Part shown: piece after piece, positions 6,656 to 10,239 of the stretch | How positions within the stretch are numbered: position 1 is the stretch's first letter | How the letters are laid out: the number at the start of each line of letters is the position of its first letter | Source: Thalassiosira profunda | Taxonomy: Eukaryota; Bacillariophyta; Thalassiosirophyceae; Thalassiosirales; Thalassiosiraceae | Length of the DNA: 10,239 bases | Direction of reading: 5' to 3' | Assembly: GCA_036939355.1 (NCBI GenBank) | Contig: JALLAP010001169.1 | Span: 1 to 10,239, forward strand | Position numbers and translations under genes: made by a program | Notes under the pieces: generated by a model | What the model saw: only the letters and a program-made list of their open reading frames with translations | Told to the model about the DNA's origin: nothing | The model's database searches: none

Positions 6656-7636
6656 CTACAAGGCGTCCAACTCGTCGAAGATATCGGCCGGCTCTTCCTT
6701 CTTCTTCTTTGGCGCAGGCTTCTTTTTCTTCTTCGATTTCTTCTTTGGCTTTGCACTCTCGCTCTCCGCATCATCGTCCGCTGCCTCCTCCTCCACCTGA
6801 ATCTGTTCCGCGTCGGTCTTCATCACGTTCTCTATGGCAAGTTTCTTCGCCAATTCCTCGTCCCCTCCCGCCTGCTTGACCAACTTCCTCCGCTCCGCCG
6901 CGCTCACAAAATCCAACGGACTCTCGTAATCGAAGTAATCGTCGTCGATCGAATCGAGGACCTCGCCCCGAATGTCCACGAAGTTTTCCTTGCCCGTGGC
7001 GCCGCAGTTGGTGCACTCGGTGTTCCCCCCCTTGAAGAACCACTCGCGGTGCCGGGCGATGAAGATGGTCGAGCCGCACTGCTTGCAGGAGTAGGCGTGG
7101 AGTTCCTTCTCCTGCTCGGGGGAGGTGACGACCATGTTCCATTGGGGTTGGCGGTCCCACACTGGGATCTGTCCATTGGAGGAGAAATTGTGCATAAGGT
7201 GTGTTCATAGCGGTGGAGCAATGAGTTTGAGCGATACAAATTGACATATGGCAATCCTACTCACCTTGGTGATGAATCTGGCGCGGTACCACTTGAACAG
7301 GAACGCCCCCACGAGGAGGCCCACGTTCATCTTGAACCCGGACTGCATCGGCACCAGTCCCTCCTCGTGGAATCCCGCTGCCTTCATGGTGTCCATTCGT
7401 ACGAGCAGTTTCGCGCCCGCACTTCTGAGGCGATGCCGTGCCGAGTCCTTTGGCGCATGATTTGCAAAGTTGAGCGACGGTATGAGTTCAACATCGTCGT
7501 GTTGTGCATGCAGCATCGAGGGTGGACCCATTGCAACAGAGGCAGCTCTGGAAGCGGCGGACGGCGGACTTGTGAAAGCGATCGCCGGGCACGCCGCGAG
7601 GGCCGCCGCGGCGGAGAGGGCGAGGACGGATCGCAT
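6656..7636 (-). CDS. Plastid-targeted zinc-ribbon protein with membrane segment and Lys-rich acidic tail, two exons
   Basis: Exons 7636-7265 and 7168-6656 joined in phase 0 give 294 residues. The start at 7636 is chosen because residues 1-20 then form a signal peptide ending AIA|FTSP, the plastid motif; an in-frame ATG at 7675 would add 13 Pro/Arg-rich residues. A short hydrophobic stretch (about 103-115) followed by KWYRARF suggests one membrane anchor. The splice joins RFITK to IPVWDRQPQW. Then comes a four-Cys zinc ribbon (C152/C155 and C176/C179) with a conserved-looking REWFF between the pairs. The tail (about 225-294) is acidic, then rich in Lys, Ala and Pro, and ends in DELDAL. I recognise the pattern as a conserved algal plastid protein but know no function. 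A role in organising a thylakoid or envelope complex, or in binding nucleic acid, is conceivable but unsupported. Confidence 0.8.
7169..7264 (-). other. Intron of the zinc-ribbon gene (96 bp)
   Basis: Minus-strand donor AAG|GTGAGT and acceptor TGGACAG|ATC. It separates the targeting and membrane exon from the zinc-ribbon exon, in phase 0. Read through, it hits a TGA near 7205, so retention truncates the protein before the zinc ribbon. The second exon also has an ATG at 7195, inside the intron as proposed, which would give a cytosolic form if used. Confidence 0.82.
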
Positions 7637-7850
7637 CGTAGGGGGACTGGGTGGGGCGGGCCTGGCGCGCTTCACTTGGTCACCGCACCCTCGCCTGCTT
7701 CACCTTCCCTTCCACTTGGCGCTTGCCGCGCGGTATTGTACCTATGTAAGTAGTATCTCTAGCGTATGTAGAAGGTTCATTTCCCTCGCTCTTTGAACTT
7801 CACCATCTCGCTCAATCCTCAATCACCCCCAGCCCCCGAGCCGAAGAGCC
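7637..7850. promoter_or_regulatory. Divergent promoter between the zinc-ribbon gene (-) and the TFIIH p62 gene (+)
   Basis: These 214 bp lie between two start codons. On the p62 side is TTGTACCTATGTAAGTAG (7736-7753), similar to the TTGTAC cluster before the SET gene. Next is TTCATTTCCC (7777-7786), which resembles the stramenopile (oomycete-type) initiator TCAYTYY, about 72 bp before the p62 ATG. CACTTGG occurs twice (near 7674 and 7716). Promoter function is inferred from position; the motif assignments are tentative. Confidence 0.4.
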
Positions 7851-9950
7851 ATGGCGACGGAGACCGCCTACGCCGGCGTCCTCCACCGCAAGGCGCGGGG
7901 ATCCCTCGCCCTCTCCGACCGCGGCCTCGCCTTCCGCCCCGACGCCTCGAACGCCGCCCCCGCCGCGGCCCGCGTCGTCCTCCCCTGGCACGCGGTGGCC
8001 AAACACCAGGTCAGCCCGGCCACCCACCCCAAATCCCTCCTCAAGGTCGTCGCCAGTGGGCCCGGCGGGAAGGCGGCGTCGTACACGTTTCTGTTCCCCG
8101 AGCGTCGGAGCTTGGAGGGGGCGCGGAGGGATGTGTCGGCGAGATTGTCAAAAGGCAAGAAGGGGAAGAAGCGGCCTCGCGATGAAGCATCGGATGTGAG
8201 CAAAGTGGAGCCGACGTCGCACAAGCGGCAGAGCACGCCGCCCTCCTCGCGCTTTATAAACCTCGACCCCGTGGCATTGGTCGCCACGCGCGCGGCCCTC
8301 CTCGCCTCGGACCCGGCATTACGCGCGCAGCATCGCCTCTTGGTACTTGACGGGGGCACCCTCAGCGAGGAGGATTTCTGGGAAACCCACAGCCGGCTGG
8401 TGGCCGACGAGTACGCCAAGATCAGCGGCAGGGCCCACAAGGGCACGAGCTCGGACATTAAAAGCAGCCTCGACTTGGGCATTTCGACCACGGCCAAGAA
8501 GGATGCCAAAAAGGCCGGAAGCGGAGGGGTAGTGCACCTAGGAGTGGAGGAGATGCGTCAAATCTTTTTGATGTACCCGGCCGTCCACAAGGCATACGAG
8601 GAGAAGGTCCCATTGGAATTGAGCGAGGAGCAATTCTGGCGAAAGTACTTGGAGTCGGAGTACTTCCATCGCGATAGAGGAAGAATTGGAGCGCACATTG
8701 GCAAGGTGAACGAGCGGGAGTTGCGAGAGCAGGAACGCATGTTTGGGAAGCGAGACGAGGAGGAGAAGGAGGGGAAGAAAAAGAAGGACGGGGAGAAGGA
8801 GGACGAGCCGATGGGGGAGGAGGAAGCCCAGACGCGATTGGCGGCCGCGGGGACGGAGGACATTTTCTCGCGGTACGATCCGCGATCGCAGCGGGGCGGG
8901 GGAAAGCAACGCGCCTCTCGCAAGCTGGGGACGCGGATTGCCGTGGGGCAGTTCGACCTGGCCTCCACCCACGAGGTGGAGCGGGGCGATCGCTTCCTCG
9001 AGCTGCGGGACCTGCACCCCCCGCCCGACGGGGATTCGGCGGGGGCGCGGGTGATCGACAAGTTCAACCGCCACGCGTTGTTGTTGATGCACCCCCGGGA
9101 ATCCACTGCTGGCGTGGATTTGGGGAGGGTGGCCGCCAAGAGCGCCCGGGCCGAGGCCGCGGCAAAGACCGACGAGGACGACGCCAAGGTCAACGGTGGA
9201 TATGATGAGGAGATGCGCCGCCTCATCGGATTTGCAGATGCGGACGAGAACGACGCCGATTGCGCCCGGGGGGCGGGGGATTCCGACGACCTGCTCGAGC
9301 TGCACCTGCGCAACGTCGATGCCTACACGGGACAGTTCGGCAATGATCCCGCCGCGAGCAAGGGCGGCGAGTCCGAGTTGCAATTCGCCAGGCTCCTCGC
9401 CGCGACGACGCGGGCCGATGCGGAACCCATTCTGAAGAGCGCGACGGCCGGTATGTCGAAAGGGTTCTGCACCGCCCCGACGCTTAAAAGTCCGCTCCCC
9501 GCTCCCAAGATCGGGCGGGGGCTGCTCGAGGCGCTGACGAAAAAGATGGCGGCCGACTCGCAGACGGAGGCGGACGTGCAGAAACTCGCGGAGGAGCTGG
9601 GCGAGGAGTTCAAGGCGAAGCTGGCGAAGTACTTCCGGAGGGCGTCGGAGCTGCTCCGGCACTTCTTCAGTCTGCGGAGCGTGTTCAACGAGAATGCCGA
9701 CGGGAACGGCGGCGTCGGGCAGAGTGCGGCGCAGAAGGATCGGCTGACGAGCATCGTCAAGGGCATGGAGAAGGTTCACGGAGAAATGTACGAGCTGACG
9801 CGGAACCTGCCCCTGATGGAATCGAAGATGTTCAAGCCGATCATGGACCAGCTGGACAAGGCTTTTCAGTTGCACAAGGACGACAGCTCGCGGGGCAAGG
9901 GCGGCGGATTTGTCACTGTTGCCAAGGGGGGGTTTGTCCCTGTGAGCTGA
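7851..9950 (+). CDS. TFB1: TFIIH basal transcription factor core subunit p62/Tfb1
   Basis: A 699-residue, intronless protein with a strong start context (GCCATGGCG). Residues about 1-105 fit the p62 PH-like domain: an initial beta strand, LALSDRGLAFRP, LPWHAVAKHQVSP and a final strand YTFLFP. Two BSD domains follow, each with the diagnostic Phe-Trp pair: F176-W177 in SEEDFWETH and F262-W263 in SEEQFWRKY. A Lys/Glu-rich low-complexity stretch (about 300-325) comes next. The section DIFSRYDPRSQ and the later FNRHALLLMHP match the central region of p62. The C-terminal helices contain RRASELLRHFF and a Met/Glu-rich coiled stretch, as in family members that contact XPB, XPD and other core subunits. 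TFIIH acts in the nucleus in promoter opening and nucleotide excision repair. The length is somewhat above that of human p62 because of charged inserts. No plastid or secretory signal is present. Confidence 0.9.
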   Translation: MATETAYAGVLHRKARGSLALSDRGLAFRPDASNAAPAAARVVLPWHAVAKHQVSPATHPKSLLKVVASGPGGKAASYTFLFPERRSLEGARRDVSARLSKGKKGKKRPRDEASDVSKVEPTSHKRQSTPPSSRFINLDPVALVATRAALLASDPALRAQHRLLVLDGGTLSEEDFWETHSRLVADEYAKISGRAHKGTSSDIKSSLDLGISTTAKKDAKKAGSGGVVHLGVEEMRQIFLMYPAVHKAYEEKVPLELSEEQFWRKYLESEYFHRDRGRIGAHIGKVNERELREQERMFGKRDEEEKEGKKKKDGEKEDEPMGEEEAQTRLAAAGTEDIFSRYDPRSQRGGGKQRASRKLGTRIAVGQFDLASTHEVERGDRFLELRDLHPPPDGDSAGARVIDKFNRHALLLMHPRESTAGVDLGRVAAKSARAEAAAKTDEDDAKVNGGYDEEMRRLIGFADADENDADCARGAGDSDDLLELHLRNVDAYTGQFGNDPAASKGGESELQFARLLAATTRADAEPILKSATAGMSKGFCTAPTLKSPLPAPKIGRGLLEALTKKMAADSQTEADVQKLAEELGEEFKAKLAKYFRRASELLRHFFSLRSVFNENADGNGGVGQSAAQKDRLTSIVKGMEKVHGEMYELTRNLPLMESKMFKPIMDQLDKAFQLHKDDSSRGKGGGFVTVAKGGFVPVS

Positions 9951-10009
9951 GGTTTCAGGTTTCTGCGCCGATTCTGGGAGCCCTATTCCTTCAATGTCTA
10001 TAAGCAACT
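9951..10009. other. Short convergent spacer
   Basis: These 59 bp lie between the p62 stop and the stop of the next gene on the minus strand. Both 3' untranslated ends must lie here or overlap. No signal was recognised. Confidence 0.35.
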
Positions 10010-10239
10010 CTACTCTTCATCCTCCTCGTCATCGTCCACCTCCTCTGGCTCACTTTCTTCCTTTCTCTTCTTGGTGGCGACCTTTTTGGTGACTGTCGGC
10101 TTGGCCTCCTCCTTGGACTCCTCTTCATCATCTTCAATCAGTATCTTCTTCTTCGTTTTCTTGACAACCGGCTTTTCCTCCTCCTCTGACTCGTCCTCCT
10201 CGTCATCGGCTTCAACCTCAATCTTCTTCTTGGTTGCAA
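10010..10239 (-). CDS. C-terminal end of an unidentified protein with alternating Lys-rich and acidic blocks
   Basis: The minus strand is open from the window edge to a TAG at 10012-10010, giving 76 codons with no interruption. The residues form about three loose units of roughly 25 residues: a TKKKI or TKKRK basic block, a Glu/Asp-rich run, then a KPVVK or KPTVTK link. The chain ends DDDEEDEE. Such tails are common in nucleolar and chromatin proteins (for example box C/D snoRNP core proteins, topoisomerases, histone chaperones), but the catalytic or folded part is outside the window and no family can be named. The start and any introns are not visible. Confidence 0.65.
   Translation of the reverse strand, partial: ATKKKIEVEADDEEDESEEEEKPVVKKTKKKILIEDDEEESKEEAKPTVTKKVATKKRKEESEPEEVDDDEEDEE

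Noticed and set aside
6353..7210. A 285-codon plus-strand frame opposite the zinc-ribbon gene
   Set aside because: It is antisense to the conserved zinc-ribbon exon, and its Leu/Arg-rich runs are complements of the Lys/Glu-rich tail.
8538..10007. A 489-codon open frame on the minus strand, antisense to the p62 gene
   Set aside because: It lies opposite a clearly conserved TFIIH gene in GC-rich sequence, where such antisense frames arise from codon bias, and its product is low-complexity Leu/Arg/Pro-rich sequence without a domain.
1..10239. tRNA, rRNA, CRISPR arrays, insertion sequences or viral genes
   Set aside because: No cloverleaf arms, spaced palindromic repeats, transposase motifs, terminal inverted repeats or viral hallmark proteins were seen; the only sizeable repeats are those reported in the PT-repeat gene and its upstream region.

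Overview
The window looks like nuclear DNA of a photosynthetic stramenopile, most likely a diatom. Three lines of evidence support this. Three of the seven genes start with a signal peptide whose cleavage site is followed by Phe in an ASAFAP-like context (A|FGP, A|FSS, A|FTS), the signature of bipartite import into a secondary red plastid. One gene encodes a secreted Cys-rich protein with SPTKNPTE octapeptide repeats, a low-complexity style common in diatoms. The introns are short (82-96 bp) GT-AG spliceosomal introns. The genus cannot be fixed from the window.

Layout. 1-458 (+): C-terminal end of a prolyl 4-hydroxylase-like 2-oxoglutarate/Fe(II) oxygenase. 688-2649 (+): plastid-targeted SET-domain protein lysine methyltransferase of the Rubisco LSMT type. 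2862-4017 (-): four-exon gene for a secreted Cys-rich, PT-repeat protein, in which a 162-bp exon plus intron unit is tandemly duplicated. 4018-4449: divergent promoter region with reiterated short motifs and one arm of a 20-bp perfect inverted repeat. 4450-6555 (+): plastid-targeted fusion of a SufE sulfur-acceptor domain to MnmA, the tRNA 2-thiouridylase. 6656-7636 (-): two-exon gene for a plastid-targeted zinc-ribbon protein with a probable membrane segment and a Lys-rich/acidic tail. 7637-7850: second divergent promoter. 7851-9950 (+): TFIIH subunit p62/Tfb1. 10010-10239 (-): C-terminal end of an unidentified protein with alternating Lys-rich and acidic blocks.

The genes do not form one pathway and are packed with intergenic gaps of about 60-430 bp, as in compact algal genomes. 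The most notable item is the SufE-MnmA fusion. It suggests a one-polypeptide route for moving persulfide sulfur from the plastid cysteine desulfurase to U34 of plastid tRNAs. The second is the duplicated exon-intron unit, whose 90-bp introns are stop-free and a multiple of three, so splicing and retention would both keep the reading frame.
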